Assembly: GCA_038502055.1 (NCBI GenBank)
Contig: JAXRKN010000041.1
Location: forward strand, 1,265,001-1,329,000
Reading direction: 5' to 3'
DNA from: Tanytarsus gracilentus
Taxonomy: Eukaryota > Arthropoda > Insecta > Diptera > Chironomidae
Length of the DNA stretch: 64,000 nucleotides
Of this stretch, positions 10,798 to 21,805 are shown piece after piece (within the stretch, counting starts at the first letter, position 1; the number at the start of each line of letters is the position of its first letter). A program made the translations under genes and the position numbers. Under the pieces are notes generated by a model, which saw nothing but the letters and a program-made list of their open reading frames with translations, was not told the DNA's origin and searched no databases.

Positions 10798-11598
10798 ATG
10801 GAAAATTTACTTGAAAGTAATTCGAAGCCAAAATCAAGTTATTTTGGGAAAGTCTTAGTTGGAGTTTGTGGCTTTAGTGCGATTGGTATTTCGATTGTTT
10901 GTTTTCCATTCGTCTCGCCTGCATTTAGAAGATTTACTTTGCCATTTATACCCGCTACCGACAATCAAATCAAAAATATTCTTTCAGTCCTTCCAAAAAA
11001 TACAGTCAATAAAAAATTGCTGGACATCGGAAGTGGGGATGGACGAATTGTTATTGCTGCAGCAAAAGTATGTATCTGCCATGCTTTTTGGTTATAAGGT
11101 GGCACCTAAAAGTTTTAGGTTTAAAAAAAACTTACTAAGATACCACCTTAGAAGAAATTGCATAAAAGTTTTAGGCTTCAAAAAATCTTACTACATTACT
11201 AAGCATTGGCACCTTATAACCAAAAAACAGGGTATCTATATATGATGAGCAGAGACAGTTATTAACACTTTATTACATTTTAGAATGGCTTTGTTTCTGA
11301 GGGTGTTGAGCTCAACTACTGGCTGGTTCTTTATTCAAGATTAAAATCTCTGCGATCAGGTACATCAAGCAAAACCCGATTCTTTCGCAAAGATCTATGG
11401 AAATATCCGTTAAACAATTATAATTACTGCGTGATTTTTGGAGTTGAGGAAATGATGCCGCGATTAGAGGAAAAATTTGAAACAGAACTTGAAAAAGGTT
11501 CAAAAGTCATCGCCTGCAGATTTCCCTTACCAAATAGAAAACCAATAAAAATAATTACAGATGGCGATGTTGATACCGTTTGGATTTATGAATTTTAG
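10798..11598 (+). CDS. ATP synthase c-subunit lysine N-methyltransferase (FAM173 family)
   Basis: Exons 10798..11067 and 11284..11598, 194 residues. The N-terminus has one hydrophobic segment at about residues 19-43 (VLVGVCGFSAIGISIVCFPF), a likely mitochondrial inner-membrane anchor. It is followed by P..D.QI..IL..LP and the SAM-binding motif KLLDIGSGDGRIVIAA (motif I). After the intron come GVELNYWLVLYSRLKS (post-I acidic residue) and VIFGVEEMMPRLEEK, as in FAM173A/B. Human FAM173B (ATPSCKMT) trimethylates Lys43 of the c-subunit; the function here is by homology. The frame is open nine bases further upstream but from a TTG, so the ATG at 10798 is chosen. The intron carries a MITE-like insert. 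Confidence 0.85.
11079..11231. mobile_element. MITE-like element in the ATPSCKMT intron
   Basis: Inverted terminal segments TTTTTGGTTATAAGGTG (11085-11101) and its reverse complement (11210-11226) match over 17 bases and extend imperfectly outwards. The interior holds two direct copies of a block around AAAAGTTTTAGG (at about 11108 and 11164), each followed by an A-run and CTTACTA. GTATCT occurs just outside both ends (11072-11077 and 11232-11237), a possible target-site duplication. About 150 bp, no coding capacity. Confidence 0.6.
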
Positions 11599-11923
11599 AA
11601 AATAATAAAAATTAGAGATGAAAATTTTAGAAATAAAAAAAACTAAGCAATCTAAATTTATTTTAATAAATTTTTGACAAGAATCATAAAGATAAAAGAA
11701 ATATATTATTGTGCATGTTATCACATTTCTCATTTTCTATGAGAGATTGCACGTAATTTTGAGAGTTTTTCATATACTCTTTTTTCCTCTCATAAAACTC
11801 TCAAAATGTATATATTGTGACCACTTGAAATTGTTCACTTAAAAGGCGAGCTGAGTGAGAAATAATTTTTAGTTTAATTACAACTTTCTTGAGAGCGCGA
11901 TATTGAGTTTAAAATTTTCAGTT
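11599..11923. other. Intergenic and 5' region of the ZIP gene
   Basis: No gene. A perfect inverted repeat with 14-base arms (ATTTTGAGAGTTTT at 11756-11769 and its complement at 11794-11807) surrounds a 24-base pyrimidine-rich loop. The sequence TTTTCAG just before the ZIP start codon looks like a splice acceptor, so a noncoding first exon may lie further upstream. Confidence 0.45.
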
Positions 11924-13662
11924 ATGGATGAATACACGCACGAGAGAGAAGTTGTCATAGCTAAAATAATTTCCGGATCATGTCTTTTCGGCATCTCTAT
12001 TATATGCGGTATTGTGCCATTCAAACTCGCTCAAATATTTAAGTGGTCAGAGCCAATCGATCCCGATTCAAAGAGTGATAAAAAGTCCGCGAAAATTGTG
12101 TCAATTCTTCTTTGTTTCGGAGGTGGTGTTTTACTCGCGACAACATTTCTTCACTTACTACCAGAAGTTTCGAGCGAGGTTGATCGACTGATAGAAACAG
12201 GTGAAATACCCGAACTAGGTCTTCCTCTCGCTGAAGTTTTCATGATGACGGGTTTTTTCCTAATCTACTTAATTGAGGAAATTGTTCATAACTACTTGCA
12301 TCGCTATCAGAGTGCAAAGGCAAAATCGGAGCAAAGTATTGCGACAATGAAGCCCGAGGAGGAGAGTTTCGCCGAGGCATTAATGAGAGGTATAACTACA
12401 CGAAATTCCGTCCATAGACGATTTTCAGACGTCAATGGATGTGTCCATACACGCTCACAAAGGGGCTCACTGCTTGATGTGAGTAATTTACATGACCTTA
12501 AATCAACTTCATTATCAGCTGCCGACGAGAAGGGTCATCCACAAATAGTGATAAATGAAACAACTATGAGTAATAATCATGGTCATGGACACTCTCATGC
12601 ACTTCCGATTCCACACTCGCACGAAGAGGACATGCTTGTTTCATCTTTGCGTGGATTGCTTATTGTGTTAGCTTTATCCATTCACGAACTTTTTGAAGGA
12701 TTTGCTGTTGGTTTGGAGAAAACTGAACATGGAGTTTATTATCTGTAAGTTTATATACCTAAAAAATTATTAATTTTAATTTTATTTTAATTTATTCAAT
12801 TAAGTTTCGCCGCAGTCTGTGGACATAAGTTTGTCATTAGCTTCTGCATTGGGGTGGAACTTATGGTTCAACGTACTCGTCTATGGCTAGCTTTCCTCTA
12901 TGTCATTGTTTATTCTATTGTTAGCGCTGTTGGTAAGTAAAAAAATGTGTGAAAAGTTTGTCAAAAAAATTTAAATATCTTCGTATTAAAAAAATCTAAA
13001 CATTAAAAATTTATTAAAGGTATTGTGATTGGTGCCGTCATGACAACTGGGTCAAATGGTGATAACTTGGCGGTTCCTAATGTGATTTTGCAGGGCTTCG
13101 CTACCGGAACTCTTCTTTACGTGATATTTTTTGAAGTTCTCTCGAAAGATCGCTCTGGAATGATCCCATATCTCTCAGTATTCGGTGGTTTCTTATTTAT
13201 GGCCATAATGCAGTATGTCGGTAAGTAGTTCTTATTTTTTTGTCGTTATTTCTCGCGTGATCATTTTTGTAAAATAGCACTTACTCACTACTGATAACAG
13301 TAATTTATCTCAATTTATTCACGATGCATTCAAGTGAAAAAGGAGAGTTAAATTTCTCATTTCAAATTTTTTTTTCTTATTCACTCGTGAGTGTTTTTTC
13401 ACGATTGAAAAATGGAGAGAGAGAGAGAAAGAGAGAGAAACTCAATTACCAATTAAGCAAAACTGAGAACAATATCTCATAATCTCTACGTGCGTTGATT
13501 CATTTTTTTCGATAAGTTTATTGCTTTTTAAGTGTATGAGACGGTAACAAAGAAAACGAAGAAATTAATTTTTTAAATTTTATTTTTTTAACAGCCGGCA
13601 TCACAGAAAGCCAAGGAATGGGCATCGAACCCACATCACCGTCCAGTCTTCTTGGGCTTTAG
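11924..13662 (+). CDS. ZIP (SLC39) family zinc/iron transporter, ZIP1-3-like
   Basis: Exons 11924..12744, 12805..12932, 13020..13220 and 13595..13662, 405 residues. TM1 lies at about residues 8-32, TM2 (VSILLCFGGGVLLATTFLHL) at about 60-82 and TM3 (VFMMTGFFLIYLIEEIVH) at about 105-123. A long cytoplasmic loop follows with a His-rich metal-binding cluster (NNHGHGHSHALPIPHSHEED). Next come TM4 with the metal-path motif HELFEGFAVG, TM5 with GHKFVISFC, and TM6-8. The family moves Zn2+ (or Fe2+) into the cytosol across the plasma or organelle membranes. The order and the HELFEG motif place it in ZIP subfamily II, near SLC39A1-3 and the fly Zip42C/Zip88E genes; I cannot pick one. The last exon adds a short tail ending SPSSLLGL. 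Confidence 0.88.
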
Positions 13663-14587
13663 TAACATAATAATTTATTTCACTGTCATATCAAGTAAAC
13701 TTAAGTACGACCAAAAAGATTAAAATTACGTGCAGGTCAGCTCATCTCATGCACGTGCTTCATACAAAACATTAATTTATCATTAAAAAACTAATCACCG
13801 TGAACTGATTAGTCAATGCTACTGTTCTCGAGGGGTTTTTAAGAGCCGTTGAGCAATCACATCCGATAATTGCCAAATATATAATTAAGTTATCTTTATT
13901 TGATAAGCTCTCATAGTTATTGACCTACAATTTGAGGAATTCTAAATATGTGAAATTAAATTTATTTCGTTAATTTTAAAAATTTTGAGAACACATTCCA
14001 CTAAAGCAATTCGCCGAATTCACCATAAAAGACAATTTCTTTAAAAAAAAAATATGTCATTAATTGTTTAAACAATAAAAAAAGCAGCTATAGTTCAAAT
14101 AAATTTGTTTAAAAACAAAATCTAATAACAATTCATCAGGCGTTGTAAATAATTTTTTAAGATGAAAAAATATTAATAAAGTTGCTGTTTTACAATAAAA
14201 ATTAGCGTTTTTATTATTGTTTCTCTCGAGTGAGCTTATCATGTCGATTTTAGGTGCACTAGAAATAAATTTTTATATTCACTCTCGCCTTTTTTAAATC
14301 ACATAATCAATTAGCTCAGTGAATCATATGCTTCGTTTATTGAGGTTAATGAACAACATTCAAAATTGCATTAAAGTTGATAAGATATTTTTTATTTTAT
14401 TGAAATTTTTAAAATTTTAATTTACACTTTTTTGCTTCCAAAATCAATGAATTAATAATTTTACAAATGTTTTTTCTTCTGACAAATGAAAGCAGCTACT
14501 GTACAACTACGTTTTCAATTAATTGATTAGTAAGTGTCAAAATATCTCTTTTTATTGAATTCATTCAATTCAATTTAATAATAAAAT
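13663..14587. other. Intergenic between convergent ZIP and URB2-like genes
   Basis: Contains the 3'UTRs of both genes and no coding region. A 7-base inverted repeat (ACGTGCA at 13730 and TGCACGT at 13750) lies just after the ZIP stop and could form a weak hairpin. The rest is AT-rich. Confidence 0.4.
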
Positions 14588-17500
14588 TCAACCCCATCTC
14601 TTAATATCCTTGAATAAATTCTCGTATAAATCTTTCGTTGCTTCATCTACAACCGCATAAATGTGTTTGCGAGCTCGATCGTCCATGACTTTGAGTAGTT
14701 GATAACAAATGTTCTTGATGTTAATTTTAAACTGTAAAAAATATTTTCAGTTTATTTTTTAAGAAATTAGAATTTTTTTCTTACCTTTTCACCGAGAGTT
14801 AATAATTTTGGATTTTTCATAAGCACATTAATGATGGGTGAAACGATGTATGGTATTGTGACAGAAATTGTACTCAAATGATTTCTGATCAACATTTTGA
14901 TAATGCTGCAAAGAAATGATTTTGTTAAAAACCTCATTAAAAATAAGAGTCTGCTTACTTTTCCAATTGGAGTGTCAGTCTTTGCATCATCATTATTTCT
15001 TTAGTCGTCATTTCAGCATCGCCCTCATTCCTGAATAAATAAACACTCTCCACAAACTTTCGATACATTCCAAAATATTGAGGAGATCTCGAATTGAAAT
15101 ATTTTGGCTGCCAATTTCCTACCAGGTAAAGAAATTGTCCAACGGCATCGTAGAATTTGCTAAAATCATCCACACTATCGGAAGTCGGGCGATTTCCTTG
15201 ATCGATTAGGAACATCCAAACATCGTCCATCATCTCAAAATCAATATTGTCATGACTACTTTTAATCATTTCATTGAATGCATTAAAAATTGCACCTAAT
15301 AAATCAGCATCCGTAACTTTCTCTTGCATTGGGACAAATTTATAGTAAAAGTTCATAAATTTCTCAACCAACTTTCGATTATTCTTCTTGTCGGAATGCT
15401 CAAAAAGCACTTGGAAGATTTTGAAGCAGTAAATTAGTTGAACAATCGTTATCTCCTTGACATTGACCATCATATCATGCATGAACTGTGCACACTCGAG
15501 TCGACAGTTACTTTTGAATGAACTGAGTAGAGAAATTAACTCCTTTTCGGTATCCACACGCGGAGAAATTTCAATTTTTTTGACATTCTCTTCCAATGTT
15601 AGGTTGAGGTATTTTGCCAAGGCTTTGACAATGCCACTTTTTATTCCATCGTTTAGATTCAATTTTTTGGAATCGCGGAGAGTCAATTTAAAGAGTTCAC
15701 AGCTGCTTTGAGATGGTGAAGACTTCTGTAATTTAAATAATTTATTTATGGCAAAGATAAAATTAAAATGCTTACCGCAGACTTGAGGTATTTTTGAAGT
15801 AATTTTATATGCTCTTCTTTGATGTTTTCAGGAACGATGTTGATGTTTTGAATGCACATCTTTGAGAAAATTACGAAGACATTTTCCAATTGCTCATTAA
15901 CTTTGACCATTGAAGACAATTTTGCGATAACTTCATTTTGAAATTCATTTAAAGGTGCCGTATTTAGAGAAATACTTCTAAAATTAGCTTCCGACAGAGC
16001 TTTTGCGAATATCAAAAAAAGTTCCTCGTTATCACACGAAACAATCCATTTCATTTGTTGCATTATGTCCAAGTTCATTCGCTTCAAAAAGTTCTTAAAA
16101 AGTATTTCATAAAATGGAGAAAACTTTGCGATGTTATTGAACTTTTTCACAATTTGTTTCATTGGAAAATCGACAAAGAGGCTTTTGTAGTTGTCACTTT
16201 TGAAAATTTTCAACAAAATTTCAATAATCGAGTCATGAAGTTCATCCTCACTAGCATTGTCTTGGAGGGTCTTGAAAATTATTTTCTTATTATCATTTGA
16301 TACTGTCGAGAGCGGTAAAATCTTGAGCAACTTTAAAGCTTTTTCGTTGTCGCTAGACTTTAAAATTTCATTGACGAATCCATCGATCGAGCTTGGTTTT
16401 GACAAAAGTGATAAAATCGTCGCAATGTCTTCATCCTCAACGACATGCAGACAGAGATATTCCATGAAGAGTGAAAAATGCAATTTATTGTTCAAAAGCC
16501 CAACAACAATGACTCGAGCTTCCTTTCGACTCATCAGCAAATCCATTTGTTCATTGTCCGTTAAGAGATTTGTGAGAAAATCTTTATCTGTTTCCACGCC
16601 GATGTCAAACAACTTACTTTTAATAATTTGTTGAATCGCCAGCAAATTTGAATTATTTTTCTCTTCGATTTTTCCAAAGTTTCGAATCCTCTGTTGAATA
16701 ATTTTCCAATCGCTGCTCTTTAGTTTTGACTTATCAGTAAGGAAAACGGCATCAAAATCGCTATCGCCTTCGTAGTGATAAAAATAGAGCATCAGGAAGT
16801 TCTCGTAGTCATATGAAATTTTTAGAAATGCATTCATAATTCGATTATTATATTCGACATTGAAAATAACTTCGTAAAATTTGTGTTGCACCTCATTGAA
16901 CTCGTGAATTGCTGATGATATTTCCGATTTTTTGTAGACCAGTTGCTCATGGATGCGACAGCATGTAAATAATTGACATAGCATCGTTGAAATAAAGTCA
17001 ATTTTGAAAAGAAGATTTTCATTGACATCGATTTTAATTTCATCAAGTACTTTCAGCAAGGCATCGTTCAGAGTTTTCCATAAATTTAACGTTTGAGAGA
17101 CCGTAAGGCGAGTGATGATTTCGTCGAAAAGCTCAACAGCCTTTTGTGGCCAGCTATTAGAAATGTTACTTGAAACAACTGTTGCATTTCCATTAGTAAG
17201 CTTAAATTTCTTTGCCGGAACTTCAGATTCTCTTTTTTGTTTTCTTTTCTTTCTCTTTGGCATTGCAAAACTTTCCATTTTCACATCAATTGCCTTGAAT
17301 AACTTTCTCACAAATTGATTAACATCTTTTGCAAAGATCCTGATTACACTTTCAAGGAACGATTCAAAATCTAATGATGACGAGGAGGACTTGTCTCTCA
17401 GAATGCTTTCGGCAGTCAATTTAAAAACGCTGTCTTTGAGAAGATAAGGATCAACTGAAACTAGCGTAGACAGTAAAGGTAGGGATGTTCCAATATCAAT

Positions 17501-17746
17501 CTCTTGATCTTCAACAACTTCCTGTATTTTGTCTGCGAGTTTTTCAAACATTTCAGAATTAATTATTTTAATTCTTGACAATTCTGTTTCATGCTTTTTA
17601 AAAATATCTATAAGACCATCTATCTCTTCCACAAAACCAGCTGTGTCGGCATCAAGCAATTTTACAATTTCTAAAAAAATAAACTTGTGTGAAATTTTGT
17701 TGAGGTTAAATCAATCAATCATAAATTTACCACTTTCTACATCCAT
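14588..17746 (-). CDS. URB2-like nucleolar ribosome-biogenesis protein
   Basis: Exons complement(17731..17746), complement(15776..17670), complement(14959..15725), complement(14785..14905) and complement(14588..14731), 980 residues. The first exon codes only MDVES plus one base. The protein looks mostly alpha-helical. It has a basic, nuclear-localisation-like cluster PKRKKRKQKR near residue 148. The C-terminus (YQLLKVMDDRARKHIYAVVD, then LYENLFKDIKRWG) resembles the end of URB2/NPA2 proteins, where a final LY.D..K.G.W motif is typical. Family role: early 60S pre-ribosome assembly and 27S pre-rRNA processing in the nucleolus. All five exons join in frame with GT-AG introns. The sequence is fast-evolving, so the name rests mainly on the C-terminus; a different HEAT-like nucleolar protein is the alternative. 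Confidence 0.62.
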
Positions 17747-18309
17747 TTTTAATGTTTCCCAATTGCAGATGATAAAACTTTATCTTATTTCAAGATATTT
17801 AATAAATTTGTAAGCAACTGTGCACTATTTATTTTTAATTTTGAAATAAAATGTTTTCAATGCACTTTTTGATTTCTTCTTCTTCTTTTTACTAAAGGGC
17901 GATCAACTGAGAAATTATCAAACACGTGATTATTTTGAATTAAACGGTCGAATGCATGTTTTTAAATTTTTTTAATGAAAAATAATTATTTTATTCACCT
18001 CGTACCTCAAGAAAGAAAATAAAGCATGCCATGCCATGAATCAGAAAAATAATGCATTATTTTTAATAACGCTTTATTTAATTAAAAACTAATAAATCAT
18101 TCACTCATGTTCATCTCAAATTAAATGCTGTTTTTCATTGAACTTGCACCAATTTTATGGAACCAATTGCATTTCACGTGTTTTACGGACCGACTAATTT
18201 TTGATTGATTAGAGGAACGGATTTTCTATAAATTTGATGAAGTTTAGTATAAATTCTACTAGTCCCGTTCATTAGTTCGATTGTGTAATCAATAATCAAT
18301 AAGTGAAAT
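17747..18309. other. Intergenic between divergent URB2-like and small secreted genes
   Basis: No coding region. AT-rich, with an imperfect CATGCCATGCCATG repeat near 18026-18039. The last 60 bp carry the TATA box described separately. Confidence 0.4.
18248..18255 (+). promoter_or_regulatory. TATA box of the small secreted gene
   Basis: TATAAATT lies 62 bases before the ATG at 18310. A start site about 28-30 bases downstream, just after TTCATTAGTTCG, would give a 5'UTR of about 30 bases. A TATA box and short leader suit a strongly tissue-specific secreted product; this is inference. Confidence 0.4.
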
Positions 18310-19169
18310 ATGTTGAAGTTCGCGTTAGTTCTATTATTTGTGTCATTGGCAAGAGGCCAAAATGCTAATGGGCAGGTAAGCAGCGGGAAAGCATAGCTAT
18401 GCAAAAGCTGTAAATATATTTTGTAGTCACAAGTGCAACAATATAGCGGTGGCAGTGAACCATATGCGTTTGGCCAAAATCAAAGTCCCTATGCTCAATC
18501 GCAAAACGGTCAAGCTCAATCAGCATTAGCGGGACAAACTATGCCAGGAATGACTCAAACACCTGGTGGAATTGGACAATGGCAAAATCCCTACGTAAAT
18601 TACTATCAAAATCAAGGATTAGCTGCTCCAATGGGTGGCCCGATGATGCAAGAGGGCAGACGGTTCCTTGGTGGATATGGTATGATTTTAAAACGCAATT
18701 AATTTTGTGTTGAAATTTCTCAATTTGTTGTTTTTTTCGTGGGTTAACTCCATAAATTCGTATAAGGTGTTACACAAACAAAAAAAGAGATTACAATGAG
18801 ATTTTTTTGAAAGGGATTTAAATTGCTTTAAAGAATTTAAAGGTCAATTTAGTCAAGGTTGGAGAATACGCTAATTGCAAATTTTTAAAGCGAAATTGTT
18901 TGGTTAAATATTTTACTTGCTCTTAACTCATTGATTGTTGATAAAATTCATTAGAGAAGTTTTGCTAAAAATCATAAGTCTATTCTTTTTTCAAATTTAG
19001 CAGTCGGGCCAGCCGTTATGGGACCACCTGTCATGGGACCACCAATTTATGGCGGAGGTAAAGTTTTTGTTATTGTAGCATAATTAATGCTTATTAAAAC
19101 TAACCAATTTAAGGAGTGATTGGAGCACCAATTGGAGTTGGAATGGGTTACCCTTATTACCGGAAATAA
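18310..19169 (+). CDS. Small secreted Gln/Gly/Pro-rich protein, function unknown
   Basis: Exons 18310..18375, 18427..18679, 19001..19057 and 19114..19169, 143 residues. A signal peptide (MLKFALVLLFVSLARG) is followed by a mature chain rich in Gln, Gly, Pro, Met and Tyr: SPYAQSQNGQAQSALAGQ, then PMGGPMM, a VMGPPVMGPP repeat and the end GVGMGYPYYRK. There are no cysteines in the mature chain and no domain I recognise. Such composition is common in insect cuticular, silk-like, salivary or chorion proteins, but nothing proves any of these. Introns are GT-AG and all phases close. Confidence 0.75.
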
Positions 19170-21805
19170 TTATAAACAAAATTATTAATGTGAAAAGTTT
19201 GTTCAATCTTCATTTTTCATTACCATTGTAAAAATCAACGATTAATCAAGAATCGTGGTTAAAAAAGCACGTTGTTTACATGGTCGAACCTTTATGACTT
19301 TTGCGTGTTAAAAAATTTCAGAAAAATAAAATTAATAAATTACAAGCTGAACATGAGTAATAGCCAAATCTGATTGCTGTTTAAACTTAATTTTTAGAGT
19401 CAAGCGGTGGTGATCTGAAAAAAATAGCTATTGTTGCATTATTTAATTTAAATTTTAAAATACCAACTCTAGACCACCCGTTAAGCTCTCACTGCAAAGC
19501 TCTATATTTATATTTACAGATCATTCACACTGCTTCAAGTACACACTTGATTCTCAAATCATTACTTCCAATGGAGAGATCCACATGCGACCAAATTATG
19601 ACAATTCAAGGACTCTTAGTCACTATTGAGTTAACGCACATGATCATCAACGCAATAACCATTCATTAATAGTTTTATTTCGAGTAATTTTAAGACTAAT
19701 TCAAAACGGAAGATTAATGTTTAACGGAGGGAAAACAGCGTGAGATTGAAATTTTGCTGAGATAATCAATTGCGAAATGAGAAGTCATTTGGAGAAAATT
19801 TTTATGCTTTAATTACCATTTCATGAAATCTCATAATTTTTCAGCTCTCTACATTCATTCAATTCTTTTCGGTTGTGCACAAAAGAAATGAATGAGAGAA
19901 AAGATATGCGTGACAATGATTGAAGAAGAAGTGGCACCTCATTGCCAAGCTCATATAATAAATGTAGTAGCGTGATTTTTCTTCACACTTTAAAATTCCT
20001 TTTAAATTATTTTTCACCGCAATGTTTAATTGACACTAATTAGCATATTCAATGTATTACGTTTAAAATGGATGAGCTACTCAAATGTGATAAAATTATG
20101 TCTCTGAAAAATTTGCAGATACCTATTTAATTAAGAAACTAAAAAGTTTATTTAATTTTTTCATGATCAATAATATTTTTTTGGGAGAGATTCCCTTGCC
20201 ACTTCATCAAACTTCTAGCGATAAATTATTCACTGCGAAAATCTCTTCCTCCTACTTTTATTTACAAAAGTTCATACTTGTGTCCGTTTGCTCACCATCC
20301 ATCATCTCTATTGATCTTGTCAGCAGCCGATTCATCAATAGAGATCATTTATTTGATTAATGATATGTGCTGAGATCAAACACTTGTTGTTCTTCTTCGC
20401 TCGCTGTTAATTATCAGGTAATGTGAAAATGATGTCATGTTGAAAGATAGTAAAGTCAATTCTCGAGGGAAAATCAAATAAAACATTTTTATAAAATTTA
20501 TTTCAGAAAAATGCGAAGAAACAAAGAAACTTTCAGCATTAAATTTTCTATTGAATTAAAACATTTTTTAGAAAGTTCAGCAGTGAGAGATGAAAAAGCG
20601 AGTTTTCCTCCGCCGAGACTTTCATCCAATAATTTTTACTATTCGCCTTTAAAATGCGGTTTAAATTACCCAAAAAAAACATTAATCTTTTGCCGCGAAG
20701 TTCATTCAACAGCAAGCTTTCGACCTTGCTGTATTTACGATACATATACTTTGAGCACACACATTTTAAACTTTTATGCAACATCTTAGAGCTATTTTGA
20801 GAACGAGAGAGAAATATATACAGTTGAGCAATGAGTGCACTTTGTGAGTGTGGAAAGCTTAAAGAATTGTAAGTCATTGACACGAAAATAGTGAAAAAGT
20901 TGAAATTGACATTGAAATCGAGTTTAGATCGCACCTTTAAAAAACCATTTTATAATTATAACTTTGAATTTTTAAAAACTTGTCATTTTTAGTTTGAATG
21001 AAAATTAATAAAATGTTGATTTTTTTTCAAAAGAGCTTTCTATTAATTAATTTTTTTTTGTATTTTTCAATAGTTCTGTTCTCTCAACCTTCACCTTAAA
21101 TACACTATGAAAAAATACTGGCGAACACTACATAGTTAGACACTCCGCCTGATGAGAGAGTCAATAAATTTGTACAGTAAATCGCTTGAAAGAATTTTCT
21201 TTCTTCCTCATTGTTCAAAGCGTATTTAGAGGTCAGTATCATATGACAATCATATGTTCGATTAAGCCGTAAGTGCTCAAACTCAAAGCAAGTCTGCAAG
21301 AGTCTCTCGCTCTCACGGCAACGATCGTTCATTTAACTCTCGCTTTTTCATCATCTTCTACAGCTACGTTCAAGCTGTATAAAAAAATTCAACATTTTTT
21401 TCTTCTTTTAAAATCAGACCAGCTCTAGACTTCAAGACGATCGCACTCACTGTTTATTTTCGTGGAGTGGTGCGTTAAATAATAATTAACAAATGACACT
21501 CGAGTGCATTTGACAAATTAAGGTGTCGATACTAAAATATTTATTTGAAGTTTTGAGTGCCTTTGGATAATTTACATCATCCAGCTCAAAAATTAATTAA
21601 AGAAAATCTTGTGTGAAAAGTGAATAAATAAATATTTATAACGACTTGAAATATCGAAAGTGTCCACTTGAGAAAATAACAAAAATGTTTAATTGAAGTG
21701 AGAAAAAATTAGTAATACAAAATTGCAAGTTAATTTTAAGTGGAAAAAAATTGAGCTCGTTCCGCTCAAGAGCAAGGTTGAGATTTTATAATCAAGAAAA
21801 AAAAC
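19170..21805. other. Gene-poor intergenic region leading to Fatp exon 1
   Basis: About 2.2 kb with no recognised coding sequence, followed from about 21410 by the inferred Fatp 5'UTR. ORFs at 20163-20360, 20511-20789 and 20548-20934 overlap on both strands and look random. No tRNA or repeat seen. Confidence 0.4.
21378..21386 (+). promoter_or_regulatory. TATA-like box before the inferred Fatp exon 1
   Basis: TATAAAAAA, with TCAGACC about 36 bases downstream as a candidate initiator. It would begin a 5'UTR of roughly 390 bases ending at the ATG at 21806. Inferred only from sequence and position. Confidence 0.35.

Noticed and set aside
13626..13640. GGCATCGAACCCACATC resembling a tRNA B box in reverse
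   Set aside because: It lies in the last coding exon of the ZIP gene and no cloverleaf can be drawn around it.
15457..17318. Plus-strand ORFs within the URB2-like gene
   Set aside because: Antisense shadows of the minus-strand coding exons.
20163..20934. Overlapping ORFs of 65-128 codons on both strands
   Set aside because: Mutually exclusive frames with no homology, no initiation or splice context.
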